Below, one piece after another: positions 1 to 10,175 of a stretch of DNA of 64,000 nucleotides (position 1 is its first letter; each line of letters begins with the position of its first letter). This DNA comes from Blastopirellula sediminis (GTDB taxonomy: Bacteria > Planctomycetota > Planctomycetia > Pirellulales > Pirellulaceae), in contig NZ_JAJKFT010000004.1 in assembly GCF_020966755.1 (NCBI RefSeq), forward strand, positions 868,001 through 932,000, written 5' to 3'. Position numbers and translations under genes: made by a program. The notes beneath the pieces were generated by a model, which did not search any database, was not told the origin of the DNA, and saw only the letters and a program-made list of their open reading frames with translations.

Positions 1-1
1 C

Positions 2-514
2 GCTCAAATTATGGCGATCGAACATCCCGAGCGCGTGTTGACGCTTACCTCGATGATGTCGACCACCGGCGAACCAGATGTCGGCCAATCCTCTCCCGAA
101 GCGATGCGTGCCCTCTTTACTCCCTCGCCGAGCGATCGAGAAGGCTTCATCCAAGCGTCTATCAAGTCGGCTGTGTGGAGGTCGAAAAAGTATTACGATC
201 CCGACGAAGTGAGGAAAAACGCGGCGGCAAGTTACGACCGCTCGTACTATCCCGAGGGCGCCGCTCGCCAAATCGCCGCGCTGATCACCAACGGCTCACG
301 CGCCGCTCGATTGAAGACGATGCTCGCTCCGACTCTCGTGATTCACGGATTGGAAGACACGCTGATCGCCCCGAGCGGAGGAGAGCGGACGGCTGAACTC
401 GCTCCGAACGCTCGTTTGCTGTTGTTGGAAGACATGGGCCACGATCGGCCGGAGCCCCTCTGGCCGCAGATCTGCGGTGCGATCATCGAGCATACGGCGA
501 GCGAAACTGACTAG
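2..514 (+). CDS. alpha/beta hydrolase, C-terminal part (5' end outside window)
   Basis: This reading frame is open from the first bases of the window (AQI precedes the first Met at base 11), so the start lies upstream. The visible 170 residues look like the cap and C-terminal half of an alpha/beta-fold hydrolase: the opening MAIEHPERVLTL is the segment after the nucleophile elbow, HGLEDTLI carries the catalytic-acid Asp, and MGHD near the end supplies the catalytic His. The nucleophile Ser motif is off the edge. Substrate cannot be told; esterase, haloperoxidase-like and lactonase-like members share these motifs. The gene ends just before a nested-palindrome repeat and converges with the helicase gene. 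Confidence 0.8.
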   Translation, partial: AQIMAIEHPERVLTLTSMMSTTGEPDVGQSSPEAMRALFTPSPSDREGFIQASIKSAVWRSKKYYDPDEVRKNAAASYDRSYYPEGAARQIAALITNGSRAARLKTMLAPTLVIHGLEDTLIAPSGGERTAELAPNARLLLLEDMGHDRPEPLWPQICGAIIEHTASETD

Positions 515-518
515 CGCT

Positions 519-624
519 GGCGCCATGCTCGTATCGCGTCTTCGCGAGAAGAGCATGTCTTCAAAGCGTCGGCAGATTCAAAAGGCATGCTCATCCGGCG
601 AAGACGCCGCAAGAGCATGGCACC
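519..624. repeat. nested-palindrome intergenic repeat, family A
   Basis: Arms at 519-557 and 586-624 are imperfect inverted copies of a 39-base unit beginning GGCGCCATGCTC and ending GAGCATG, separated by 28 bases. Each arm is itself partly palindromic (GCATG/CATGC ends, GCGTCTTCGC core). A single further copy of the unit lies at 33947-33985. It sits between two convergent genes and could act as a bidirectional terminator or be a MITE-like element. Confidence 0.75.
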
Positions 625-638
625 CAAGAGTTGCTGCT

Positions 639-2633
<1,995 letters not shown>

Positions 2634-3071
2634 GGAGTCCGTACTTCCTTGCACCGAGAGAGCCAAAGAAACATTGCAATCGCCGCCGCGCGATTTGGAT
2701 CGATCGTAATTCGGGACTGGGCGGTCTTGCAACCGGGCGGAGAAAAGTTGCGTATAGCCGATTATTTTCCACTCTTTCGGAGTCGGCAACGCCAGCGTGA
2801 GAAAAGATGCCGCAAACGTACGGGAGCGTCCTCTTCCTCTCGAATACGACGTTTTCGCCCTGGTTTGAATCGCGACGACTGCGTCGTGTGTAAAAGCAGG
2901 AAGACTGCGAGTTTCAGGTGAAAGGGTTAGAGGGTGTCGCCAGCGTCACTCGGTCTTGACGCCCCTTGCGCAGCGCTTCTATATTCACGGTTTGGACTCT
3001 AAATCTATGCGTCGGTTACTGTTAAGTAGCCTTCCGCAAACAAATACCTTCTACCCCCTCTTACGCCAGTC
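2634..3071. other. intergenic region between divergent genes
   Basis: This stretch separates the helicase (leftward) from the TPR protein (rightward). Apart from the promoter-like sequence at 2956-2985, I see no supported gene. The part next to the helicase may encode an N-terminal extension if translation starts at 2789. Confidence 0.5.
2956..2985 (+). promoter_or_regulatory. sigma70-like promoter for the TPR protein/rluA-type operon
   Basis: TTGACG at 2956-2961 and TATATT at 2980-2985 are separated by 18 bases, close to housekeeping sigma consensus. The predicted transcript would start about 80 bases before the ATG at 3072. Confidence 0.55.
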
Positions 3072-4094
3072 ATGAAAAGCGAACGCCGCCACGAACTGCA
3101 GAAAAACGACCTGGAGCAAGCTCTCGAAAAGGGGATGGAGCAGATGGGTCCCCAGGCCAAGATCGTCGCGGGGGTGATCATTGCGATCGTCGTCGCCACG
3201 ATTACGGTTACCTGGTTGCAGTACCAGAACAAAGTCGCTCGAGCTAGCGGTTGGGGCGAACTGTTCACCGCGTCGGCGCTGATGGGTCAGCAAGACGCCA
3301 AGATGACTCCGGCATTGGAAGCGGTCAGCAGCGCCTATCAAGGTCGTCCGTCGGGCGCTTGGGCCGAGCTGTTCCTCGGTTACGATTTGTATCGCCAAGG
3401 TTTGGAAAAGTACTTCTCGCAGCCGGACGACGCGAAGCTCGATCTCGAACGTTCGATCAAAGCGTTCGACAACGCTCAGAAAGCGGCGGACGTACCGGAA
3501 CTGAAGCAACGCGCCATGTGGGGCATCGGTCAGTCGAGCGAAGTGCTGGCGACCAAAGAAAGCATCCAAACGGCGATCACGACCTACGAAAAGCTGTCGA
3601 CGCAATTCCCGGAATCGCCGTTCGGCAAATGGGCCGGCGAACGTTTGACGCTACTGAAGAGCAAAGACACCGAAGAGTTCTACACTTGGTATCACGATCA
3701 GGATTTCGCTCCGAAGGCTTCGCCGACCAGCGGCATCCTGAATCAAGATCTGCCGAGCGATCCGAACCTCACCTTGCCGTCGCGAGACGCGCTGACCCGT
3801 CCTGGCGATGGCGCCGGCATGCTGAACACGCCGATTAACCTGATGCCGGACAACGCGGGATTGCCGCAGCCGGGCGAAGGGGATCTGATGCCGAAGCCGG
3901 AATCGCCGGCCGCTGAAACCCCGGCCGATTCGGCGGCGCCGTCCGCTCCTCCGACCGCGGAAGAAAAGTCGGCGGAGGCGAAGCCTGCCGAAGAAAAGCC
4001 GGCCGCGGAAGCGCCGAAGTCGGAAGCGGCCGCCGAAACTCCGGCCCCGGCGGAAGAAAAGCCGGCGACCGAAGAAAAGCCGGCCGCCGAGTAA
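3072..4094 (+). CDS. membrane-anchored TPR-like protein with Ala/Pro/Glu-rich tail
   Basis: The 340-residue product has a charged cytoplasmic N terminus (about 28 residues), one membrane helix at roughly 29-50 (AKIVAGVIIAIVVATITV), then a helical region with tetratricopeptide-like spacing (residues about 60-210). From about 270 to the end it is low complexity, made of repeated EEKPA/AEKSAE-type runs. The topology resembles YfgM/CpoB-like proteins that assist secretion or envelope division machinery; that is a fold-level analogy only. The next gene starts 12 bases downstream, so the two are probably co-transcribed from the promoter at 2956-2985. The tail is expected to be disordered and extracytoplasmic. 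Confidence 0.8.
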   Translation: MKSERRHELQKNDLEQALEKGMEQMGPQAKIVAGVIIAIVVATITVTWLQYQNKVARASGWGELFTASALMGQQDAKMTPALEAVSSAYQGRPSGAWAELFLGYDLYRQGLEKYFSQPDDAKLDLERSIKAFDNAQKAADVPELKQRAMWGIGQSSEVLATKESIQTAITTYEKLSTQFPESPFGKWAGERLTLLKSKDTEEFYTWYHDQDFAPKASPTSGILNQDLPSDPNLTLPSRDALTRPGDGAGMLNTPINLMPDNAGLPQPGEGDLMPKPESPAAETPADSAAPSAPPTAEEKSAEAKPAEEKPAAEAPKSEAAAETPAPAEEKPATEEKPAAE

Positions 4095-4106
4095 TCGCAG
4101 AGCCGA

Positions 4107-5096
4107 ATGCCCGATTCTGATTCACCGCTGCACGAGATCGTCATCACCGCTGAACAAGCGGGAGGGCGCGTCGACCATTATCTGGCGTCGCAGTTCGAAG
4201 GCGCCGGCGTTAGCCGCGGACAAATCCGCAAGGCGATGGACGCCGGTCGCGTGACGATCGACGGAATCGCCTGCAAGCCGGCTCACAAGTTGAGCGTCGG
4301 CGAGCGTCTGGTCTATCCGACGATCGAACCTCGGAGCGACGAGCAGGTTGGCAGCAAGGTCGCTCTCGACATTCTTTTTCAGGATGACCGAATCGCGGTC
4401 ATCAACAAGCCCGCCGGTATGATCACCCATCCGGCGAAAGGGCAGTGGAAGGGAACGCTGACCGAAGCGCTGCGGGGAAACTTCGCGCAGCTCAGTTCTT
4501 CCGGCGGTCCGACGCGGCCCGGCATCGTCCATCGTCTCGACCGTGATACGAGCGGCGTGATTTTGATCGCCAAAGATGACGAGGCGCACGAGTTCCTGAA
4601 AAAGCAGTTCCAGGATCGTTCGACCGAGAAAGAATACTTTGCCATCGTGATCGGCGTTCCGGACCGCGACCGGGACATGATCAACGAACCGATCGGTCCT
4701 CATCCCAGGATCCGCGAGCGCATGGCGATTCGCCGCGGCGACGACGAGGGAAAAGAAGCGCAGACCTTCTACGAAGTGCTCGAACGCTACAACGGCTTCG
4801 CCGCCATCAAGGCGCTGCCGAAAACAGGCCGCACGCATCAAATCCGCGTTCACCTGGCTCATGCCGGACACGCCGTCCTATGCGATCCGCTTTACGGCGG
4901 CCGCCGCGTGTTGACGCTGGGAGAGCTGAAGCACAACGACGACCCGACGGTGCTACTGGGACGCACGGCGCTGCATGCACGCCGGTTGGCGATCGCGCAT
5001 CCGGATGACGGCCAAGTCCGCGAGTTCATCGCGCCATTGCCGCAGGATATTCTGCAGACGCAGGCGAAGTTGCAAGAGCTTCGGCCGGCTCGCTAA
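4107..5096 (+). CDS. RluA/RluD-family rRNA pseudouridine synthase
   Basis: This enzyme isomerises uridine to pseudouridine in RNA, most likely large-subunit rRNA. An S4-like RNA-binding domain covers residues about 15-75 (GGRVDHYLAS, SRGQIRKAMDAGRVTIDG). The catalytic domain follows, with HRLDRDTSGVILIAK holding the catalytic Asp and the family signature RTHQIRVHLAHAGH. Length (329) fits RluD. It lies 12 bases after the TPR membrane protein gene and converges with fbp across a perfect inverted repeat. Family assignment is firm; which uridines are modified cannot be read from sequence. Confidence 0.93.
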   Translation: MPDSDSPLHEIVITAEQAGGRVDHYLASQFEGAGVSRGQIRKAMDAGRVTIDGIACKPAHKLSVGERLVYPTIEPRSDEQVGSKVALDILFQDDRIAVINKPAGMITHPAKGQWKGTLTEALRGNFAQLSSSGGPTRPGIVHRLDRDTSGVILIAKDDEAHEFLKKQFQDRSTEKEYFAIVIGVPDRDRDMINEPIGPHPRIRERMAIRRGDDEGKEAQTFYEVLERYNGFAAIKALPKTGRTHQIRVHLAHAGHAVLCDPLYGGRRVLTLGELKHNDDPTVLLGRTALHARRLAIAHPDDGQVREFIAPLPQDILQTQAKLQELRPAR

Positions 5097-5118
5097 GACT
5101 GAGCGATCCGAATAAAAC

Positions 5119-5192
5119 GGGTGCCACGGCTCTGTGAGCCGTGTCTTCTAAGGCGATTCCCGAAGAGCACGGCTCACAGAGCCGTGGCACCC
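5119..5192. repeat. perfect inverted repeat, family B, between convergent genes
   Basis: Two 25-base arms, 5119-5143 and 5168-5192, are exact inverted copies (unit starts GGGTGCCACGGCTCTG). Each arm also contains the internal palindrome CACGGCTC/GAGCCGTG. The 24-base spacer gives a long hairpin. There is no poly-T tail, so it may terminate transcription weakly or be a MITE-like repeat. Confidence 0.8.
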
Positions 5193-5202
5193 CGATTCCT
5201 GC

Positions 5203-6210
5203 TTACGCCAAAGACGCAATCTCCCCGCTGGCGACCATCTTCTCGAACAACTCCATCTCCACCTGGCTGCCGACCACCATCGGGGTGCGTTGGTGGATGC
5301 TGGTTGGTTGCATGTCGAGCAGACGGTTTGCGCCGTCCGACGCTTTGCCGCCTGCTTGTTCGCAGAGGAACGCGATGGGGAACGCTTCGTAGAGGACGCG
5401 GAGTTTGCCTTCTGGATTGTCCGACGTCGGCGGGTAGAGGAAGATCCCCCCCTTCAAAATCGTCCGGTGGAAGTCGGAGACCATCGAGCCGATATATCGC
5501 GAGCTGTAGGGATGTCCCAACTGGCCGTCGCGGAGCATCTGCAAGTAATCGGAATAGCCCGGCGGGAACGACGGCGCGTACGCTTCGTTGACCGAATAAT
5601 ACTTTCCCTGCTTCGGCATCTTGATGTTCGGATGGCTTAAAACGAAGGCGCCAATCGACGGATCAAGCGTGAAGCCGTGGGCGCCGAGACCGACGCTGTA
5701 GACCAGCATCGTCGAAGATCCATAGACGACGTAGCCCGCCGCGACTTGCTTCGTACCGGGCTGCAGCAGCCATTTTTCGGGCTCGTCGCAACTGGCGCCT
5801 TCCGGACGACGCATGATCGAGAAGGTGGTGCCGACGCTGACGTTGACGTCGATGTTCGAAGACCCGTCGAGGGGATCGAACACCACCGCGTACTTGGCGT
5901 CGTCGGTGGCATGGCCGACGATTTTCGGATGCTCATTTTCTTCCGAGGCGAGCACCCCGACGCTGGCGCGCGTGCTGAGACAGTGGAGCAGCACTTCATT
6001 CGCGTAAACGTCGAGCTTCTGCTGCACTTCTCCTTGGACGTTGACGTCGCCGGCGGCGCCAACGATGTCGGTTAGACCGGCCGAACGGACCTTGGCGCCA
6101 ATCATCTTGGTCGCCAGCGTGATGGCCGAAAGGAGCCAGGAGAATTCGCCGGAGGCGTGAGGGAAACGACGTTGCTCTTGAAGGATGTGCTGCTGCACCG
6201 TTGTGATCAT
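5203..6210 (-). CDS. fbp: fructose-1,6-bisphosphatase, class I
   Basis: It hydrolyses fructose-1,6-bisphosphate to fructose-6-phosphate in gluconeogenesis or the Calvin cycle. The class I active-site signature DPLDGSSNIDVNVSVGTTF is present, as are metal ligands in LASEENE and the substrate region YIGSMVSDFHRTILKGGIF. The frame could be extended to 6288, but ATG at 6210 is preferred: it has AGGAAG about six bases upstream and gives MITTVQQHILQEQRR, the usual N terminus. That makes about 335 residues, normal for the family. It is a single gene, converging with the pseudouridine synthase. Confidence 0.95.
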   Translation of the reverse strand: MITTVQQHILQEQRRFPHASGEFSWLLSAITLATKMIGAKVRSAGLTDIVGAAGDVNVQGEVQQKLDVYANEVLLHCLSTRASVGVLASEENEHPKIVGHATDDAKYAVVFDPLDGSSNIDVNVSVGTTFSIMRRPEGASCDEPEKWLLQPGTKQVAAGYVVYGSSTMLVYSVGLGAHGFTLDPSIGAFVLSHPNIKMPKQGKYYSVNEAYAPSFPPGYSDYLQMLRDGQLGHPYSSRYIGSMVSDFHRTILKGGIFLYPPTSDNPEGKLRVLYEAFPIAFLCEQAGGKASDGANRLLDMQPTSIHQRTPMVVGSQVEMELFEKMVASGEIASLA

Positions 6211-6562
6211 CGAACTTCCTTGAACATGCGCGAGTGCCCAATTTTTGGGCGAAAATGAGCCAATTTGGCTTATTTCAACATAACGCAATCAGGATGCCAA
6301 ACCTAGCTTTGTGGCGGAAAACTTCACGTTTTGCTTGGCGTCAGGGAAGAGAATGGAACACGGAGGACACGGCAGGAGACACGGACAAGCACGGTAAGAG
6401 ATGAGCTTGGGGGAACGCAATGAAACGTCGAGTGCCAAAAACGACAACTACAATTTGCGATAGAGCAACGACTATACGTCGAGCTCCTTCCTTACCGTGT
6501 TCGTCCGTGATTTATTCGTGGCCTCCGCGTTCTATTTCTTCTCTCATTCCGTCGGGTTGGCG
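6211..6562. other. intergenic region containing an imperfect inverted repeat
   Basis: This stretch lies between fbp and the acetyltransferase, both on the minus strand. The only structure I see is the family C inverted repeat (6380-6509) and flanking GGAGGACACGG-type tracts. The promoter for fbp should lie near 6220-6300, but no clear -35/-10 pair stands out. Confidence 0.5.
6380..6509. repeat. imperfect inverted repeat, family C
   Basis: Arms at 6380-6398 and 6491-6509 match at 16 of 19 positions when inverted (CACGGACnnnCACGGTAAG). The left arm is preceded by similar short CACGGAGGACACGG tracts, giving a locally repetitive composition. Confidence 0.55.
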
Positions 6563-7084
6563 CTATCCGTCGCAAGGCGAGTCCGGCGTCGGCAGCATTA
6601 GTTGATAGAAGCCGGCGTCGAGCCAGCGGCCGAATTTGAAGCCTGCTTCGCGCATGACGCCGCTGAGGACGAAGCCATGTTTCTGATGCAGCGCGACGCT
6701 GGCCAGGTTCGCTTGATCGATTACGCCGATCAGCGAGTGGAGATCTCGGGCAATCGCCTGGGCGATGATTTCCTGTAGCAGGATTCCTCCCAGTCCGCGG
6801 CCGCGAAAGTTCTTGGCGATGTAGATCGAATGCTCGGCGGTGTACTTGTAGCCGGGCTGCGGACGAAACGGCCCCATCGTCGTGAAGCCCATCAGCGTCC
6901 CATCCTCCTCTTCGGCGCCGATCACCGGCCATGCGCCGGCCGCTTTCGTGGCGAACCACGTTTCGATCGTCTCGGTGGAACGAGGGACATACTCGTACAG
7001 CGCCGAGGAATGGGCGATCTCATGATTGAAGATCGCCTGAATCGCGGCGCCATGTTTCTCGAAAGAGCAGGGGACGAGTCGCAT
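6563..7084 (-). CDS. GNAT-family N-acetyltransferase, phosphinothricin-acetyltransferase-like
   Basis: This is a 173-residue acetyl-CoA-dependent N-acetyltransferase. The layout matches the Pat/Bar/YncA subgroup: N-terminal AIFNHEIAHSSALYEY, central YTAEHSIYIAKNFRGRGLGGILL (the RGRGLG pyrophosphate loop of motif A), and ASVALHQKHGFVLSGVM near the C terminus. Relatives acetylate small amines such as phosphinothricin, methionine sulfoximine or amino acids; the native substrate here is unknown. Its start is 16 bases from the stop of the next gene on the same strand in coordinate terms, but that gene lies upstream and transcription would be in tandem. Confidence 0.87.
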   Translation of the reverse strand: MRLVPCSFEKHGAAIQAIFNHEIAHSSALYEYVPRSTETIETWFATKAAGAWPVIGAEEEDGTLMGFTTMGPFRPQPGYKYTAEHSIYIAKNFRGRGLGGILLQEIIAQAIARDLHSLIGVIDQANLASVALHQKHGFVLSGVMREAGFKFGRWLDAGFYQLMLPTPDSPCDG

Positions 7085-7099
7085 ACGGAGCGATGCCTA

Positions 7100-8743
7100 C
7101 TAACCTTTCCGCTGCGGCGGAGCCGGCTTGGTCAGATCGAAGTGATTCGGCACTTCCAGGCCCGCCGCCCAGTAGATGCTGTTGAGCAGGAGGCGCTGAA
7201 ACGACTTGTTCTGGAAATCCTCTTTGTGGCCGAGCGACGTATAGAACGACCAGCCGCTATCCGCGCGGCGGAAGGTCCACGCGACCGGCTCGGCCGGCTT
7301 TCCTTCGACCGTTCCGGTCAGCAGCATCGTCGTACCGGCCGCCAGCGGCGCGGTTTGATAGAGAGAACCAACTTGCGGGAACGGCTCGCGCGAAACGCCG
7401 CGCAAGATCGGATGCTTGGCGTTGGCTTCCACCGTTTCGATCATCGACTTCATGCCGTTGGGGTAATGGTTGGTGTAGTTGCCTCCCCAAACTTCGGCGT
7501 CGAACTCTTCCCACGTCTCGGTCCCTTCCGGCGGCTCTTTGCCGCGCAGACCAAACGCGTGGCTCGCCGTCCGAATGCCGACCATCGGCTTGCCGGCGGC
7601 GACATACTTGCGGAGCGCTTCCAATTGTTCCGGCGGAAGTGCGCGACGACGGACGCTGATCAGCAGCACGTCGGCGGTGGCGAGCGCCTTTTCAAGTCCC
7701 GGGATGCTGTTGCGATCGGTCTCGCTTCCGTAGACGTAGGAGACGCGGAAGTCGCGTCCCAGAAAGTCGCCGCCAAACTGCGGCAAGGTTTGCGCCGTTT
7801 CGTATTCGTCTTCGGCCATTACCATGACGACGTGCGGACGCTTGTCGTCCGCGAAGGCGAATTCTTCGCCGCCGACAATCTGATCGCTGGTGACCGTCGG
7901 GCAGACGAACTTCTCGATGTGAGAGACGATCAGGTCGGTGCCGGTGAAGTGATTGACGAAGGGCCACGCGCCGGGGTTGTACATCGTGTCGGTCAAGTCG
8001 CGCATCAAGACGACGTTCTTGCCGTTCCTCGACAACTGACGCAGGCCAAACGGACGACCGAGGACGCACATGTTGGTGTGGACGCCGGTGAGGATGACGT
8101 TGTCGATATTCTTCTGGGCGAGGATGCTCCAGACTTCGTCCCCTTTGTCGCTGATGTAATCACGCTCGGGATCGATCGTCAGCATATCGGTCTGCTTCGA
8201 CCAGGGAATCTTGGAGTTGAGCCCTTGCGCCGTTAGTTCAGCCGCCCAGGCGGCATGCTGTTTCGGATCGTCGTCGCTGCCGCCGTCCGATTGATCGACC
8301 GGGTAAATTCCGTCTTCTTCGGAGGGGATCTGATAACACCAGGTGTTGATGTCAGTCGGAATGTCGGCCGCTTTCGGCGTTTGTTCAGCCCGTTTGCGGG
8401 ATGGGTGGTCAGCGTACTTTTCCATACAACCGCTGGGCGCGTGGATGATGATCACCCCTGCGTCCCGCGCCTGCTTCAGCACGGCGTTTAGCCGCGGAGC
8501 GAACTGCTGCTCACGCAGCACCGCGTTGCGGCAGTGGTGCAGATCCCACATGTCGCAGACGATGATCGCCGTCTTTTCCGGCTTCCAAGCTTCGTCCCGC
8601 GTCAGCTGATGAAAGTGTCCGCTATCGGGCGCCGTTTCCTGTTGAAAACGGAGTTTCATCTGCAGGTCGCCGGCCGCCAGCGGAGCGATCAACAGCGCCA
8701 GCGCACAGAACGAACCGAGCAAGCGTCGGATTGGCAAGATCAT
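7100..8743 (-). CDS. secreted isochorismatase-like and ThuA-like two-domain protein
   Basis: The product (about 547 residues) starts with a signal peptide (MILPIRRLLGSFCALALLIAPLAA). Residues about 50-300 form an isochorismatase-like cysteine hydrolase domain: AIIVCDMWDLHHC has the catalytic Asp and LTGVHTNMCVLGR the nucleophile Cys. Residues about 310-545 resemble ThuA/trehalose-utilisation domains (VVMVMAEDEYETAQTLPQF, VGIRTASHAFG, WGGNYTNHYPNG, WTFRRADSGWSFYTSLGHKEDF), which have a glutamine-amidotransferase-like fold. The ATG at 8743 was chosen because the signal peptide begins there; the frame runs on to 8929 but the extra residues overlap the neighbouring gene. ThuA modules are frequent in planctomycete sugar catabolism; the combined role is unknown. 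Confidence 0.82.
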   Translation of the reverse strand: MILPIRRLLGSFCALALLIAPLAAGDLQMKLRFQQETAPDSGHFHQLTRDEAWKPEKTAIIVCDMWDLHHCRNAVLREQQFAPRLNAVLKQARDAGVIIIHAPSGCMEKYADHPSRKRAEQTPKAADIPTDINTWCYQIPSEEDGIYPVDQSDGGSDDDPKQHAAWAAELTAQGLNSKIPWSKQTDMLTIDPERDYISDKGDEVWSILAQKNIDNVILTGVHTNMCVLGRPFGLRQLSRNGKNVVLMRDLTDTMYNPGAWPFVNHFTGTDLIVSHIEKFVCPTVTSDQIVGGEEFAFADDKRPHVVMVMAEDEYETAQTLPQFGGDFLGRDFRVSYVYGSETDRNSIPGLEKALATADVLLISVRRRALPPEQLEALRKYVAAGKPMVGIRTASHAFGLRGKEPPEGTETWEEFDAEVWGGNYTNHYPNGMKSMIETVEANAKHPILRGVSREPFPQVGSLYQTAPLAAGTTMLLTGTVEGKPAEPVAWTFRRADSGWSFYTSLGHKEDFQNKSFQRLLLNSIYWAAGLEVPNHFDLTKPAPPQRKG

Positions 8744-8888
8744 TCGTGATATCCAATGAGGGAGAGGGATTGGCGGGACGAGTTTTAATGTAGCCGAAGA
8801 AGGGCTGGAGGGGAAATTTTTCGTGGAAGCGGCGGCTGAAGTCGATGCCGCGGTTGATGGCCAGATTCTCTCGACTTGCGCCCCAGGA

Positions 8889-9376
8889 CTAATTGGGAGC
8901 GTCGAAATCACTCGGCTGCCTGCCTGCAACGAAGTGCTCGCAGACGATCAGGCGAATCGGCGACCCATCCGCCGCATCCCGAAGCAGTTGCTTCACCTTG
9001 TCGGCCGGAAGTCCTCCCAAGCCCGCTCCAATCAGCGGCAGGGCTATTCTCGTTGAGCCCAACTCTTCTGCGGCGATCAGCAAGTTTTCAACGGCGGCTT
9101 GGACCGCGGCCAGGGTCGCTTTCGTACGCCAAGTGCGTTGCGTTCCTAGTTGTAGATGACTCGCGGCGACGCGGGATCTTTCCAAGGAAAGACGTCTCCC
9201 AAGCCGAACGTTTCGTCCTGACAGCGTTTTTTGTAGATCGCGTACATCGCGGGCCAGCGTCGTTTGAACTCGACGGCGATTCCCTTCCCCATGGCGCCGG
9301 CGCAGTTGCAGCCATGGGACAATGCGACATCGGTTGGCGTTTCGAAGATATCTCCCGAGCAAAAGATCACCGACAT
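8889..9376 (-). pseudogene. macro-domain (ADP-ribose-binding) gene with a single-base frameshift
   Basis: The first 76 codons (9376 down to 9149) encode a macro-domain N terminus: MSVIFCSGDIF, SHGCNCAGAMGKGIA (ADP-ribose loop), then KRRWPAMYAIYKKRC and PRVIYN, followed at once by TAG (9146-9148). The other half continues in another frame with LGTQRTWRTKATL, PLIGAGLGGLPADKVKQLL (second ADP-ribose loop) and RLIVCEHF, ending at 8889. Inserting one base at 9146-9151 restores a 162-residue protein, so one base is missing. The start lies 6 bases after the BshB1-like stop, suggesting an operon. It resembles DarG/Poa1-type macro domains, which remove ADP-ribose. It may be a true pseudogene or a sequencing error. 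Confidence 0.85.
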
Positions 9377-9382
9377 GATCGA

Positions 9383-10120
9383 CTACTCCGGAAACATAAA
9401 CTTCATCATGTCGGTCGTGCCGATCGCTCGCGTGGTGTGGAAGAGTTCGCCGCATTGGAAGCCGGCGAGCGAGCCGATGTGATACGACGCGCCTCGAACG
9501 CGATCGAAGACGTAGTCTTTTTCCGGCGGGAACTGCGTCTCGTAGCAGCGGACGCTGCGGATCTTCGTTTCGAGCGTGTCGCTGATGTCGACGACGAACG
9601 AGCCGGGCGCTTCGGGGTGTTCCATCGGCTCAAAGACGAGCCGAAAGTACAAGTGCTTGCTGATCGTATGGACCGGCAAGCCGTCGAAGTATTCGTCCCA
9701 CTTGGTCAGACGGGAATAAAAAATCGCCGCGTCGGTGATCAGCATCGCTTGCCAATGGTCCGGCGAAGCGAGCGGCGTCTTGCCGCCAAAGCCGATTACC
9801 AGCTTGGGGCGATACTTGCGAAACTCTTTCGCCAGCGCGACCCGCGATTCAAAGTTGTCGAAGAGCCGGCGATTCGGCAGGTCGAGCGTCACGCGGGTAT
9901 GAACGCCGAGCGTCTCCGCCGCCGCTTTCGCTTCGGCTATGCGCACTTCCGGGCCCGGCGAACGAGGCGTCGGTTCGCCGTCGGTCAGGTCAATGATCCC
10001 GACCTTGTACCCTTGGTGGGATAACTTCGCGAGAGTTCCGCCGCAGGCGATTTCGACGTCGTCCGGGTGAGCGCCGACGGCGATCACGTCCAATTGGGGA
10101 TAGTCGTCTAATTTGCTCAC
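9383..10120 (-). CDS. bshB1: PIG-L/BshB1-type N-acetyl sugar deacetylase
   Basis: This is a zinc-dependent deacetylase of the PIG-L (LmbE) fold. [15 protein letters not shown] carries the metal-binding His-Pro-Asp-Asp, and SPDHWQAM supplies the further His. The tract [17 protein letters not shown] resembles BshB1, which deacetylates GlcNAc-malate in bacillithiol synthesis; some BshB1-like enzymes act on other N-acetylglucosamine compounds. The frame can be extended to a TTG at 10144, but GTG at 10120 has a GGGAG ribosome site and gives [16 protein letters not shown]. It lies between cobL (55 bases upstream) and the macro-domain gene (6 bases downstream). Neither bshA nor bshC is in the window. 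Confidence 0.82.
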   Translation of the reverse strand: MSKLDDYPQLDVIAVGAHPDDVEIACGGTLAKLSHQGYKVGIIDLTDGEPTPRSPGPEVRIAEAKAAAETLGVHTRVTLDLPNRRLFDNFESRVALAKEFRKYRPKLVIGFGGKTPLASPDHWQAMLITDAAIFYSRLTKWDEYFDGLPVHTISKHLYFRLVFEPMEHPEAPGSFVVDISDTLETKIRSVRCYETQFPPEKDYVFDRVRGASYHIGSLAGFQCGELFHTTRAIGTTDMMKFMFPE

Positions 10121-10175
10121 GCGGCTGCGGCTCCCGGCTTTCAATCTGGTGGCGCGAAGGTCAGTCGAATCGCTG

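Noticed and set aside
6420-6605. Short plus-strand frame between fbp and the acetyltransferase
   Set aside because: It covers the right arm of the family C repeat and has no ribosome site or conserved pattern.
9146-9151. Programmed ribosomal frameshift in the macro-domain gene
   Set aside because: No slippery heptamer or following pseudoknot is visible; a lost base explains the break more simply.
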